DNA from: Elusimicrobiota bacterium
GTDB taxonomy: Bacteria; Elusimicrobiota; UBA8919
Direction: 5' to 3'
DNA: 64,000 nucleotides
Assembly: GCA_028718185.1 (NCBI GenBank)
Contig: JAQUMH010000006.1
Span: forward strand, 62,001-126,000
The notes under the pieces were generated by a model. The model saw only the letters and a program-made list of their open reading frames with translations. It had not been told where the DNA came from and did no database searches. Below are positions 45,037 to 52,996 of the stretch, one piece after another; the first letter of the stretch is position 1; each line of letters starts with the position of its first letter. Both the position numbers and the translations under genes were made by a program.

Positions 45037-45540
45037 ATGAATATTATTTTAACCGGCTTTATGGCGACTGGCAAAAGTGACGTAGGCCGTGAAATCGCCC
45101 GGCTTTTGAAGATGAAATTTGTTGATACGGATGTCCTTATTACAGAAAAAGCCGGCATGAAAATATCTGATATTTTTTCCGAAAAAGGGGAAAAATATTT
45201 CAGGGATATTGAATCCGAAATTGCCAAAGAAGTCGGCGGTTATGACAATTATGTAATTGCCACAGGCGGTGGTATTGTTCTAAGGCAGGAGAATATTGAT
45301 AATTTAAAGAGAAACGGTAAAATAATAAATCTAAAAGCATCAGTTGAAAAAATTTTAGAAAGGGTATCTAAAAATTCTGATAGACCGCTTCTTAATGTTG
45401 GAGATAAAAAATCCGAAACAGAGAAACTCCTGTATATAAGAACACCGCATTATGAAAAATGTGATTTTTCGTTCGATACAACAGATACGACACCTAAAGA
45501 AGCTGCAAAGAGAATTATAAAGAAGATGAGTAGTGTTTAA
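45037..45540 (+). CDS. aroK: Shikimate kinase
   Basis: A 167-residue P-loop kinase with Walker A GFMATGKSDVG (residues 6-16), the shikimate-binding DTDVLI and FSEKGEKYFRDIE (ExxxFR), the ATGGGIVLR glycine-rich loop and the adenine-lid region KNSDRPLL. It phosphorylates shikimate at the 3-hydroxyl in aromatic amino acid synthesis. It heads aroK-aroB-aroQ on the plus strand, with aroB starting one base after its stop. Confidence 0.93.
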   Translation: MNIILTGFMATGKSDVGREIARLLKMKFVDTDVLITEKAGMKISDIFSEKGEKYFRDIESEIAKEVGGYDNYVIATGGGIVLRQENIDNLKRNGKIINLKASVEKILERVSKNSDRPLLNVGDKKSETEKLLYIRTPHYEKCDFSFDTTDTTPKEAAKRIIKKMSSV

Positions 45541-45541
45541 T

Positions 45542-46627
45542 ATGAAAATAGTTGAAGTAAAACTTGGTGAGAGGACTTATCCGATACATGTCGGCGTATC
45601 TTTGACAAATCTTGGCGATTGTCTGAAAGAAAAAGACTTTTTCGGCAAAGTGCTTATAATAACAAATACAACCGTTAATAAGCTTTACGGGGATATGGTG
45701 ACTGATAGCGTGTCACGTGCAGGTTTTGAAACATTCATTACAAAGATTCCTGACGGTGAAAAATACAAAACGCTTGAAACAGTTAATAATCTTTATCAGG
45801 TGTGTATGGATAAACACCTCGAAAGGAGTTCGACTATAGTAGCGCTTGGCGGCGGGGTGGTGGGAGATATAGCCGGGTTTGTCGCTGCAACTTTTATGCG
45901 CGGGCTTCCTTTTGTCCAGGTGCCGACAACTTTACTTTCACAAGTAGATTCTTCTATCGGTGGGAAAGTCGGAGTTAATCACCCGAAATCAAAAAATATG
46001 ATAGGAGCATTTTACCAGCCGGCATTGGTTTATACTGATATTTCAACCTTAAAAACACTTCCGGAAAGAGAGTTTAACAGCGGGCTTGCAGAAGCTATTA
46101 AGTACGGGATTATAAGAGACAGGAAATATTTTACTGTTCTGGAAAGAGACCTTATAAAAATTAAGTCACTTAACCTTGAAAGGGTTGAATATACAGTATG
46201 GAGAAGCTGCCAGATAAAGAAATGGGTGGTTGAATTGGATGAAAAAGAAACGGGTTTACGCGCAATATTGAATTTCGGTCATACAATAGGTCATGCAATT
46301 GAGGCAGCGACTAATTATCAGGAATACCTGCATGGTGAAGCAGTTTCAATAGGAATGGTTTGTGCTGCCAAAATTGCAAAAGAAATAAGTTTACTCAATG
46401 ACATGTGGACTCACAGGATTGAAAAAATATTGACCAGGGCAGGGCTTCCGGTAACACATAGTTTAAATACTGATAAAATCATTGAAAAACTTATTTATGA
46501 CAAAAAAGTATTGGATAAAAAAGTCAGATTTGTGTTGCCCGATGGCCGTCCCGGCAGGACTGTCTTAAAAGACGATATCCCTGATGAAATAATAAAAAAA
46601 GTCTTAGAAGAACAAAAAGGAGAATAG
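45542..46627 (+). CDS. aroB: 3-dehydroquinate synthase
   Basis: A 361-residue protein matching AroB throughout. Motifs include [12 protein letters not shown] (NAD site), [43 protein letters not shown] and the zinc ligands in [19 protein letters not shown] and [11 protein letters not shown]. It converts DAHP to 3-dehydroquinate. A GTG three codons upstream overlaps aroK, but the ATG at 45542 starts right after the aroK stop and gives the conserved N-terminus KIVEVKLGE. Very short spacing to aroK and aroQ indicates one operon. Confidence 0.95.
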   Translation: MKIVEVKLGERTYPIHVGVSLTNLGDCLKEKDFFGKVLIITNTTVNKLYGDMVTDSVSRAGFETFITKIPDGEKYKTLETVNNLYQVCMDKHLERSSTIVALGGGVVGDIAGFVAATFMRGLPFVQVPTTLLSQVDSSIGGKVGVNHPKSKNMIGAFYQPALVYTDISTLKTLPEREFNSGLAEAIKYGIIRDRKYFTVLERDLIKIKSLNLERVEYTVWRSCQIKKWVVELDEKETGLRAILNFGHTIGHAIEAATNYQEYLHGEAVSIGMVCAAKIAKEISLLNDMWTHRIEKILTRAGLPVTHSLNTDKIIEKLIYDKKVLDKKVRFVLPDGRPGRTVLKDDIPDEIIKKVLEEQKGE

Positions 46628-46634
46628 TTTTGTT

Positions 46635-47072
46635 ATGAAAAAGATACTTATAATTCATGGACCCAATTTAAATCTGCTTGGTAAAAGAGAGCCGGATGTT
46701 TATGGCAAGTTTTCGCTTGAAGATATAAATAAAAAAATAAAAAAGCTGGCAAAAGAAAAAAACGTTTCAGTTGAAGTATTTCAATCAAACCACGAAGGTG
46801 AAATTGTCGATATCATCGGAAAGTCGCCTAAAAAATATAGTGCAATTGTAATGAACCCTGCTGCATATACACATACATCAGTAGCGATTAGGGATGCTGT
46901 TGCTGCCATAGACATTCCTGTAGTGGAAGTTCACCTTTCTAATATCTATCACAGGGAAGAGTTCAGGCACAAATCACTGGTTGCAGGTGTTGCAACAGGT
47001 CAAATTTCAGGTTTTGGTACAAATTCCTATCTTTTAGGCCTACTTGCCGCAATTGAAATTGTTAAAAAGTAA
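46635..47072 (+). CDS. aroQ: Type II 3-dehydroquinate dehydratase
   Basis: A 145-residue protein with the complete type II signature: [18 protein letters not shown] (catalytic Tyr in the lid loop), [28 protein letters not shown] and [17 protein letters not shown]. It removes water from 3-dehydroquinate to give 3-dehydroshikimate. It starts 7 bases after the aroB stop. The gene order aroQ, M24 peptidase, efp, accB, accC is common in bacteria, which supports this as an ancestral block. Confidence 0.95.
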   Translation: MKKILIIHGPNLNLLGKREPDVYGKFSLEDINKKIKKLAKEKNVSVEVFQSNHEGEIVDIIGKSPKKYSAIVMNPAAYTHTSVAIRDAVAAIDIPVVEVHLSNIYHREEFRHKSLVAGVATGQISGFGTNSYLLGLLAAIEIVKK

Positions 47073-47077
47073 AAAGC

Positions 47078-47145
47078 GTTCTTATGTTCTCGAGTTCTCA
47101 GGTTCTGATGTTAATTGAAACCAAAGAACTTTAAAACTTTAGAAC
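47078..47145. repeat. GTTCT tandem and inverted repeat after aroQ
   Basis: GTTCT recurs four times between 47078 and 47107 (GTTCTTATGTTCTCGAGTTCTCAGGTTCT), and AAAGAACTTTAAAACTTTAGAAC at 47123-47145 carries the complementary AGAAC units. Together they form a loose long hairpin. Confidence 0.55.
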
Positions 47146-47169
47146 AAAGGGATAAAATAGTAATAAATG

Positions 47170-47238
47170 ATGTAGTTTCATAGACCCTTGGCGTGCCGAA
47201 ATAACCCTATAACCCTAAAACTCTATAACTCTATAACC
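47170..47238. repeat. Chimeric TGTAGT palindrome module plus CCCTATAAC tandem repeat
   Basis: TGTAGTTTCATAGACCCTTGGCGTGCC at 47171-47197 combines the left half of the GACCCTTGG module with the right half of the CCCTTGGCGTGC module seen near 50.9-51.0 kb. ATAACCCTATAACCC with ACTCTATAACTCTATAACC follows, the reverse of the 19067-19121 repeat. Confidence 0.6.
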
Positions 47239-47248
47239 ATAGGATACT

Positions 47249-48262
47249 ATGTTTTTGAGAATAAAAAATATTCAGAAAAAGATTGAATTAGAAAAGTTAG
47301 ACGGATTGATTTCATTTAATCCATCTAATATTTTTTATTTAACCGGATTCCGTGCGGAAAGTTCTTTTATTTTCGTTTCCCGCAAGGAAACGATATTGTT
47401 AGTTCCCGAACTTCTCTATTCATCAGCAAAAAAACTTGCAAGGTGCAAGGTGGAAATTATCAGAAGTTTCAAAGATTCTTTCCAAAAATACAAAAATAAA
47501 AAAATTGGTTTTGAGAGTAGCATTTCATATTGGTATTTGAAAGAACTTGAAAAAATTCCGAATATTAAATTGAAAATATGTATTGATTTTATAGAGAACA
47601 TGCGGCTCGTAAAAGACAACCCGGAAATATCAAAAATAAAAACTGCCTGCAAAATTTCAAAAAAGGCGTTTGAGTCGGTCAAAAAGAAAATAAACTGTGG
47701 TATGTCAGAGAAGGAACTTGCCGATGAATTGGAATATCATTTAAGAAAAAACGGTGCGGAAAAGTCATCTTTTGATATTATAGTTGCGTCAGGTCCAAAT
47801 TCTGTTAATTGTCATCATAAACCGACTAACAGGCGATTTCATAAAGATGAAATCGTTCTTATTGATTTTGGATGTATTTATGATGATTATAATTCTGACT
47901 TGACAAAGACAGTTTTTTTAGGTAAAATAAACAAATATCAACAAAAAGTATTTGAAATTGTAAAAGAAGCACAGCAAAAAGCGATAAATGTTATCGCAGA
48001 TGGCGTAAGTTGTAGAAAAGTAGATTTTGAAGCAAGAAATTTTATAGATAAAAACGGTTTCAATAAATATTTTATTCATTCAACAGGTCATGGTTTAGGT
48101 ATTGATGTTCACGAAAAACCTGCGCTTTCTTCAAAATCAGATATGATATTGAAAGCAGGTATGGTTGTTACAGTAGAGCCGGGCATTTATATTCCCGGTA
48201 AATTCGGTGTTCGCATAGAAGATATGGTTTTAGTGACAAAGAACGGCTGTGAGGTATTATAA
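47249..48262 (+). CDS. pepP: M24-family Xaa-Pro aminopeptidase
   Basis: A 337-residue protein with a creatinase-like N-terminal domain (residues 1-125, with FNPSNIFYLTGF) and a C-terminal pita-bread metallopeptidase. The five metal ligands are in place: LIDFGCIYDDYNSDLTKT (two Asp), HSTGHGLGIDVHE (His), TVEPGIYIPG (Glu) and VRIEDMVLV (Glu). It removes N-terminal residues before proline. The symbol is by family; PepQ-type dipeptidase activity cannot be excluded. It ends 2 bases before efp. Confidence 0.88.
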   Translation: MFLRIKNIQKKIELEKLDGLISFNPSNIFYLTGFRAESSFIFVSRKETILLVPELLYSSAKKLARCKVEIIRSFKDSFQKYKNKKIGFESSISYWYLKELEKIPNIKLKICIDFIENMRLVKDNPEISKIKTACKISKKAFESVKKKINCGMSEKELADELEYHLRKNGAEKSSFDIIVASGPNSVNCHHKPTNRRFHKDEIVLIDFGCIYDDYNSDLTKTVFLGKINKYQQKVFEIVKEAQQKAINVIADGVSCRKVDFEARNFIDKNGFNKYFIHSTGHGLGIDVHEKPALSSKSDMILKAGMVVTVEPGIYIPGKFGVRIEDMVLVTKNGCEVL

Positions 48263-48264
48263 AT

Positions 48265-48828
48265 ATGGTTTCAACTTCTGATTTTAAAAATGGATTAAAT
48301 ATTGTGGTAGATGGAGCACCGTGCCAGGTTATCTGGTTTCAGCATCACAAACCGGGTAAGGGCGGAGCAGTAATGCGTACAAAGTTAAGAAATCTTGAAA
48401 CAGGTTCAATTACAGAAACAACTTTTAAATCAGGAGAGAAATTTGAAGAAGTATCAGTTACAAAGAGAAAAAAACAGTTTTTATATTCAGCAGGTAATGA
48501 TTATATCTTTATGGATATGGAAAACTATGAACAGATAACCATGCAAAAGGATAAACTCGGAGATGTTGTAAAATATTTAAAACCTGATGCTGAAGTTGAA
48601 GCCCTTTATATTGACGAAAGATTTCTGACAATGGATTTACCTTCGAACGTGGAATTGAAAGTTGTATCGACAGTTCCCGGCATTCGCGGTGATTCTGTCT
48701 CAAATCTTGTTAAACCGGCCACTTTAGAAACCGGTATTGAAATTCAAGTTCCGCTTTTTATTAAAGAAGGCGATCTTATAAAAATCGACACCAGAACCGG
48801 AGAATATCTACTGCGCGTCGCGAAGTGA
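48265..48828 (+). CDS. efp: Elongation factor P
   Basis: A 187-residue protein with three OB-like domains at the standard EF-P length. The loop that enters the ribosomal peptidyl-transferase centre reads HHKPGKGGAVMR, with Lys32 at the tip, so the lysine-type modification route rather than the arginine-rhamnose route is expected. KRKKQFLYSAGNDYIFMD and the C-terminal GDLIKIDTRTGEYLLRV are classic. It rescues stalling at consecutive prolines. Its ATG follows the peptidase stop by 2 bases. Confidence 0.96.
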   Translation: MVSTSDFKNGLNIVVDGAPCQVIWFQHHKPGKGGAVMRTKLRNLETGSITETTFKSGEKFEEVSVTKRKKQFLYSAGNDYIFMDMENYEQITMQKDKLGDVVKYLKPDAEVEALYIDERFLTMDLPSNVELKVVSTVPGIRGDSVSNLVKPATLETGIEIQVPLFIKEGDLIKIDTRTGEYLLRVAK

Positions 48829-49000
48829 ACGCAGATAAATGAAGATAAAGGTACGGCAGATAAAGGCGGATAAGAATCTGAGATAATCTTGTCCAGTTGG
48901 TGTCAAATCAGCAGTAATCTGCGTTCAGTTGGTGTCAAAATCAGCGGTAATCAGCGATAATAAGTGTTAGTTAAGGTTTCAAATCAGCAGTAATCAGCGA
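48829..49000. repeat. CAGATAAA/ATCAGCGGTAATCAGCG repeat block
   Basis: Units of GCAGATAAA are followed by AATCAGCAGTAATCTGCG, TCAGTTGGTGTCAAA and ATCAGCGGTAATCAGCG repeats, with the left CGCAGAT units able to pair with right ATCTGCG units. The block fills the efp-accB gap; the same units recur at 49468-49535. Confidence 0.75.
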
Positions 49001-49002
49001 TT

Positions 49003-49467
49003 ATGGAAATAGATAAAATCAAATTAATATTAGAAGCAATAAAAGATACGGATATCGAAGAAATCTGGATGGAGAAAGACGGTGAGAAATCCGGATTTAA
49101 AAGAAAAGATATTTCTGCGGAACCGGTATTGGCAACTAAGAGTGTCAATTCCGTAGTGCAAAATAATTCACAAAGCAAATCAGTTCAACCGGTGCCATCA
49201 GAGATCAACAATATTATAAAATCTACAATGGTAGGAACATTTTTAAGAACATCTTCACCAGGTGGGAAACCTTTAGTAGATGAAGGTGATTTTGTAACAG
49301 TAGGTCAAAAAGTTTGCATTGTTGAAGCTATGAAATTAATGAAAGAAATAACTTCATCAATTGCCGGAAAAGTTGTGAAAATTTTAGTAGAAGACAATCA
49401 TCCGGTTGAATATGGTCAGCCTCTTTTTGAATTGGAACCGCAGATACCAGCAGATAAAAAAGAGTAG
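49003..49467 (+). CDS. accB: Biotin carboxyl carrier protein of acetyl-CoA carboxylase
   Basis: A 154-residue protein: an N-terminal helix domain (EIDKIKLILEAIKDTDIEEI), a Ser/Gln/Val-rich linker (about 50-70) and the C-terminal biotinyl domain with VGTFLRTSSPGGKP, the thumb region and the biotinylation site VEAMKLMKEI. It carries biotin-bound CO2 between AccC and carboxyltransferase for malonyl-CoA synthesis. Its last codons (PQIPADKKE) are encoded by CAGATAC/CAGATAAA units of the repeat block that surrounds the gene, so the C-terminus may have been extended by the repeat. accC follows after 83 bases. Confidence 0.94.
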   Translation: MEIDKIKLILEAIKDTDIEEIWMEKDGEKSGFKRKDISAEPVLATKSVNSVVQNNSQSKSVQPVPSEINNIIKSTMVGTFLRTSSPGGKPLVDEGDFVTVGQKVCIVEAMKLMKEITSSIAGKVVKILVEDNHPVEYGQPLFELEPQIPADKKE

Positions 49468-49535
49468 ATGTCCGCAGATAAAAATCAGCGATAATCCGCG
49501 TTCAGTTGGTGTCAAATCAGCGGTAATCAGCGTGT
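49468..49535. repeat. Second CAGATAAA/AATCAGCG repeat block
   Basis: CCGCAGATAAAAATCAGCG, TAATCCGCGTTCAGTTGG, TGTCAAATCAGCGGTAATCAGCG repeat the units of the block at 48829-49000. The block continues directly from the last codons of accB. Confidence 0.75.
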
Positions 49536-49550
49536 GAGCGAAGCGAACAA

Positions 49551-50900
49551 ATGTTTAATAAAATTTTGATAGCTAATCGTGGGGAAATAGCCGTAAGAGT
49601 CATTCGTGCCTGCCGGGAAATGGGGATAAGAACAGTTGCTGTTCATTCGGATATAGATAATGAATGTCTTCACGTAAAACTTGCAGACGAATCTGTTTGT
49701 ATCGGTCCTGCCAGTCCCCAGGAGAGTTATTTAAATGTTGCTAATATAATCTCTGCCGCTGAAGTTACCGGTGCTGATGCAATACATCCGGGTTACGGTT
49801 TTCTTTCGGAAAATACGTATTTTGCTGATGTATGTGAATCATGTAATATTAAATTTATAGGTCCGTCAAAAACTACAATTCAGACAATGGGCGATAAAAT
49901 AGCCGCTAAAGTGACAATGAGAAAAGCGGGTGTGCCGACTATTCCCGGAACAGACGAATGTATAACAGCTGACCATCCGAAACTTGCTAAGATTGTCAAA
50001 AGTATCGGTTATCCTCTTATAGTAAAGGCATCTGCCGGCGGCGGCGGAAAAGGTATGAGAGTTGTTCAATCGGAAGATGCGTTAAAAAATGCGATACTTA
50101 CTGCACAGTCTGAAGCAAAGGCAGCGTTTGGCAATGGGGATGTTTATCTTGAAAAATATTTTGAAGAACCCAGACATATTGAGTTTCAGATACTTGGTGA
50201 TATAAAAGGTGATGTAGTTTCATTCCCGGAAAGGGATTGTTCAATTCAGAGAAGGCATCAAAAACTTATTGAAGAATCTCCATCAATGATTTCTGAAAAA
50301 TTAAGAAAAAAAATGGGACATTATGCGCGGCTTGCCGCGAAAGCAGTTAAATACTTTACAGCAGGCACAATTGAGTTTTTAGTTGATAAAAAAGAGAATT
50401 TTTATTTTATGGAAATGAATACCCGTATACAAGTTGAACATCCGGTAACAGAAATGGTTTCCGGAATAGATTTATTAAAAGAACAAATTCGTCTTGCCGC
50501 GGGTGAACGGCTCGGTTATAGTTATGACGACATAAAAATTGTAGGGCACGTATTTGAATGCAGGATTAACGCCGAAGATTCCGAAAAGGATTTTATCCCG
50601 AGTCCCGGTAAGATTGAATCATTAATTTTTCCCGGTGGTCCCGGGGTCAGGGTTGACTCTCACATTTACGCCGGATATACCGTACCTTCAACTTATGACA
50701 GTTTAATTGCGAAATTACTTGTTACTGATTCTACAAGGGAAAAAGCAATAGCCAGGATGCAGCGTGCATTATCCGAATTCGAGATTTCAGGAATAAAAAC
50801 AACCATCCCTTTCCATAAAATTACAATGGCGAACGATTATTTCAAAAGAGGCGAAATTTATACAAATTTTGTCCAAAAAAGAATCTACGGCGAGAAATAG
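49551..50900 (+). CDS. accC: Biotin carboxylase subunit of acetyl-CoA carboxylase
   Basis: A 449-residue ATP-grasp enzyme at the expected AccC length. Motifs in order: NRGEIAVRVIRACREMG, HPGYGFLSEN, the glycine-rich ATP lid ASAGGGGKGMRVV (about residue 162), FPERDCSIQRRHQKLIEESPS, and EMNTRIQVEHPVTEM (catalytic Arg). It carboxylates biotin on AccB with ATP and bicarbonate. It is separated from accB by the repeat block; the ATG follows GTGAGCGAAGCGAACAA without a clear Shine-Dalgarno sequence. Confidence 0.96.
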   Translation: MFNKILIANRGEIAVRVIRACREMGIRTVAVHSDIDNECLHVKLADESVCIGPASPQESYLNVANIISAAEVTGADAIHPGYGFLSENTYFADVCESCNIKFIGPSKTTIQTMGDKIAAKVTMRKAGVPTIPGTDECITADHPKLAKIVKSIGYPLIVKASAGGGGKGMRVVQSEDALKNAILTAQSEAKAAFGNGDVYLEKYFEEPRHIEFQILGDIKGDVVSFPERDCSIQRRHQKLIEESPSMISEKLRKKMGHYARLAAKAVKYFTAGTIEFLVDKKENFYFMEMNTRIQVEHPVTEMVSGIDLLKEQIRLAAGERLGYSYDDIKIVGHVFECRINAEDSEKDFIPSPGKIESLIFPGGPGVRVDSHIYAGYTVPSTYDSLIAKLLVTDSTREKAIARMQRALSEFEISGIKTTIPFHKITMANDYFKRGEIYTNFVQKRIYGEK

Positions 50901-50924
50901 TTTTTCCCGTTTCTATTAATTTTT

Positions 50925-51058
50925 ATGTAATCTCAGACCCTTGGTCTGCTGATGTTATGTAGCGGTGGGATTGTATCCCACAGTAGTTATGTAGTAGCAC
51001 GCCCTTGGCGTGCTTATGTTACCATGTCGTAGTTGTAGTTGCCGAGCTTGCTCGGCTC
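50925..51058. repeat. Array of four TGTAGT-led short palindrome modules
   Basis: Four units each start with TGTA(A/G) and then a perfect small hairpin: CAGACC-CTT-GGTCTG (50934-50948), GTGGGAT-TGT-ATCCCAC (50965-50981), AGCACGCC-CTT-GGCGTGCT (50996-51014) and GCCGAGC-TT-GCTCGGC (51041-51056). Stem sequences differ, while the lead-in and the 2-3 base loop are kept. The last unit ends 11 bases before gmhA. Confidence 0.85.
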
Positions 51059-51067
51059 ATTATTTAT

Positions 51068-51628
51068 ATGAAAGAAACAATTTTACAAATTATTGATGAA
51101 AGCATAGCAGTAAAAGAAAAATCCAAATCACTTGCAGGAATAATTGAAAAAATAGCAAAAGCAATAATTGATGGTTACCGTAAAGGTAAAAAAGTAGTTA
51201 TTTTTGGTAACGGCGGTTCAGCCGCCGATGCGCAACACCTGGTCACGGAACTTGTTTGCCGCTTTGAAAAAGAAAGAAAATCTCTAAATGCCATTGCACT
51301 TACTACTAACACTTCCGAATTGACTGCTATAGCAAACGATTATAGTTTTGATAAAATATTTTCAAGACAAGTTGAATCAATTGTCCAAAAGGGCGACATA
51401 GTTATAGCGATTTCAACAAGCGGCAACTCAAAAAATGTCATTGAAGCGGTGAAACAAGCGAAAAAGCAGGGTGCAATAGTTGTCGGGTTTAGCGGTGATA
51501 GCGGTAAATTAAAGGATGTTTGTGATATAACGTTAAGTGTTCCTTCAAAAAACACAGCCCGTATCCAGGAAGTACACATTACTGTTGGACATATTATATG
51601 TAAACTAATTGAGGATGCTCAGCAGTAA
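51068..51628 (+). CDS. gmhA: Sedoheptulose-7-phosphate isomerase / SIS-domain protein
   Basis: A 186-residue SIS-domain protein. The frame is open 63 bases further upstream, but that part is made of the palindrome array, and the ATG at 51068 gives the normal GmhA start (KETILQIIDESIAV). FGNGGSAADAQHLVTELVCRF and AISTSGNSKNVIEAVKQAKKQG are the substrate- and sugar-phosphate-binding segments. ETILQI at the start and HITVGHIICKLIE at the end contain the expected metal residues. GmhA makes D-glycero-D-manno-heptose 7-phosphate for LPS core; DiaA-like proteins share the fold, but the neighbouring rfaE2 favours GmhA. Confidence 0.88.
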   Translation: MKETILQIIDESIAVKEKSKSLAGIIEKIAKAIIDGYRKGKKVVIFGNGGSAADAQHLVTELVCRFEKERKSLNAIALTTNTSELTAIANDYSFDKIFSRQVESIVQKGDIVIAISTSGNSKNVIEAVKQAKKQGAIVVGFSGDSGKLKDVCDITLSVPSKNTARIQEVHITVGHIICKLIEDAQQ

Positions 51629-51916
51629 AATATCGCTCGGAAACTAATTTCTTTGAAACGCTCGTTAGAACTCGCTCTGGCATTTGCTCCTGGAACAAAT
51701 AAGTCGCAAATTTAGGTTCTGCAGAAATTATTTCCTCGCTTTGCGATTAAAAAAAGCAAAATATTGCTTGCAATTGCGATTAAGGGCTGAAGAAATAAAT
51801 GACTTTAATGTAGTTGCAGACCCTTGGTCTGCTGATTTTATGTAGTTGTTTCTTCTTTGCTTTTGCAAGAAAGCAGAGCGGAGAAAGTTCTTCAAAAATA
51901 TTCCCCTCGTTAAAAA
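51629..51916. repeat. Intergenic repeat region with another TGTAGT palindrome module
   Basis: No gene is seen. TGTAGTTGCAGACC-CTT-GGTCTGC at 51809-51832 is the same module as that at 50934, and TATGTAGTTG at 51840 begins a further lead-in. The rest is AT-rich with repeated CTCGCTTTGCGATT, GCAATTGCGATTAAG and AGAAATTATTTC strings that could form weak hairpins. The sequence CTTTGCTTTTGCAAG at 51855-51869 is partly self-complementary. Confidence 0.6.
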
Positions 51917-52375
51917 ATGGAAAAAATCAAATCACTAGGTCAAATTATAAAAATTGTTCAAAAATTAAGGAAAGCGGGTAAAAAAATTGTTTTTACCAAT
52001 GGTTGTTTTGATATTTTGCATATAGGTCATATACGGCTTCTTGAAAAGGCAAAATCTTTCGGCGATATTCTGATTATAGGGGTTAATTCCGACTCTTCTG
52101 TAAAGATTATTAAAGGGAAAACCCGCCCTCTAATACCGGAAAATGAAAGGATGGAAGTTCTCGCTTCGCTTTCTATGGTTGATTTTGTAGTAAAGTTTTC
52201 CGAGTCGACTCCTTATCAGATTATAAAAAAAATTAAGCCGGACGTTTTAGTTAAAGGTTCTGATTGGAAAAATGGTGAGATAGTAGGCGCTGAATTTTCC
52301 AAAAAAGTTAAAAGATTCCCTGTCGTAAAAGGATATTCAACAACTAATATAATAAAAAAATTAAAAAGCCTTTAA
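51917..52375 (+). CDS. rfaE2: D-glycero-beta-D-manno-heptose 1-phosphate adenylyltransferase
   Basis: A 152-residue nucleotidyltransferase matching the C-terminal half of E. coli HldE. FTNGCFDILHIGHIRLLEKA contains the HxGH motif that binds ATP phosphates, followed by VNSDSSVKIIKGKTRPLIP, DFVVKFSESTP and DVLVKGSDW. It adenylylates heptose 1-phosphate to ADP-heptose for LPS core. The kinase partner (HldA/HldE-N) and GmhB are not in this window. Together with gmhA 288 bases upstream it is direct evidence for a heptose-containing LPS. Confidence 0.92.
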   Translation: MEKIKSLGQIIKIVQKLRKAGKKIVFTNGCFDILHIGHIRLLEKAKSFGDILIIGVNSDSSVKIIKGKTRPLIPENERMEVLASLSMVDFVVKFSESTPYQIIKKIKPDVLVKGSDWKNGEIVGAEFSKKVKRFPVVKGYSTTNIIKKLKSL

Positions 52376-52402
52376 GAAGATATAATTAAAATTACCAAAG
52401 GT

Positions 52403-52511
52403 GTCATTGCGAACACATTCACTACGTTCAGTGTAAACTCCGTGAAGCAATCTCGGTTTTAGTAATGGGATTGCCACGGTCGGTCACTAAGGTGACCTCC
52501 CTCGCAATGAC
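52403..52511. repeat. GTCATTGCGA-ended palindromic element
   Basis: Terminal arms GTCATTGCGA and TCGCAATGAC are perfect 10-base inverted repeats 109 bases apart. Inside are GCAATC/GATTGC and GGTCAC-TAAG-GTGACC hairpins. This matches a very widespread family of small non-coding bacterial elements bounded by CATTGCGA, presumably non-autonomous mobile repeats. Confidence 0.85.
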
Positions 52512-52536
52512 GGATAAAAAATAAAACAACCACAAA

Positions 52537-52929
52537 ATGAATAATATTTACAGAATTATTGATGTTAACTTAAACAGGTCAAAAGAGGGATTGCGGGTTG
52601 TTGAGGATTTTATAAGATTTGTAGTTGAAGATAAAAAATTATCATCAGAAATTAAAAAATTGAGACACCAAATAGATGAGACATCAAGGGTTATTTACCC
52701 TGAGTTAATTGCTTCACGCAACACGAAAGACGATGTTTTCCGTGAAACAAAAGAATCCGGCAAAAGTAACAATTATGCGGTTGTTGTCTCAAATATTAAA
52801 AGAGCGGAAGAATCATTAAGAGTTCTTGAGGAATTTTCAAAGACTATTTCAGCAACTGCCGGAGCGAAATTCAAAAAAATCAGGTTTAAGGTTTATAACA
52901 TAGAAAAGGAAATACTAAAATATTTATAA
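52537..52929 (+). CDS. ThiD2-type hydroxymethylpyrimidine phosphate kinase, standalone
   Basis: A 130-residue protein whose sequence matches the domain that in many bacteria is fused to the N-terminus of ThiE: IIDVNLNRSKEGLRVVEDFIRF at the start, LIASRNTKDDVF in the middle, and IKRAEESLRVLEEFSK near the end. This domain (ThiD2, PF17792) has been reported to be a monofunctional HMP-P kinase. No thiamin-phosphate synthase domain follows. It lies directly before thiC, whose product is HMP-P, so the pair would make HMP-PP. Naming rests on pattern recognition of the conserved motifs; biochemical activity is inferred. Confidence 0.8.
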   Translation: MNNIYRIIDVNLNRSKEGLRVVEDFIRFVVEDKKLSSEIKKLRHQIDETSRVIYPELIASRNTKDDVFRETKESGKSNNYAVVVSNIKRAEESLRVLEEFSKTISATAGAKFKKIRFKVYNIEKEILKYL

Positions 52930-52952
52930 TAGTATCTGTTTAAAAGTCTGTC

Positions 52953-52972
52953 ATTCCCGTGAAAACGGGAAT
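52953..52972. repeat. ATTCCCGT-GAAA-ACGGGAAT hairpin
   Basis: A perfect 8-base stem closed by a GAAA (GNRA) tetraloop, located between thiD2 and thiC. It is a known dispersed-repeat type; in RNA it would be a very stable hairpin in the leader before thiC, 24 bases ahead of the ATG. Confidence 0.8.
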
Positions 52973-52996
52973 CTGTATTCAAGACCATTTAAATAT

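Noticed and set aside
47249-47300. Promoter inside the CCCTATAAC repeat before the peptidase gene
   Set aside because: TATAAC-like strings occur in every unit of the tandem repeat and no -35 box fits; the evidence is too weak to annotate.
50925-51058. CRISPR-like array of short repeats before gmhA
   Set aside because: The units differ in the stem, lack a constant 23-40 base repeat with unique spacers, and no cas gene is nearby. It is a set of small hairpins.
51005-51067. N-terminal extension of gmhA
   Set aside because: The extra 21 codons consist of the TGTAGT hairpin modules; the ATG at 51068 begins the conserved GmhA sequence.
52930-52996. TPP riboswitch before thiC
   Set aside because: The gap is only 67 bases and holds a hairpin repeat; the conserved CUGAGA and ACCUGAU-type cores of a TPP riboswitch are missing.
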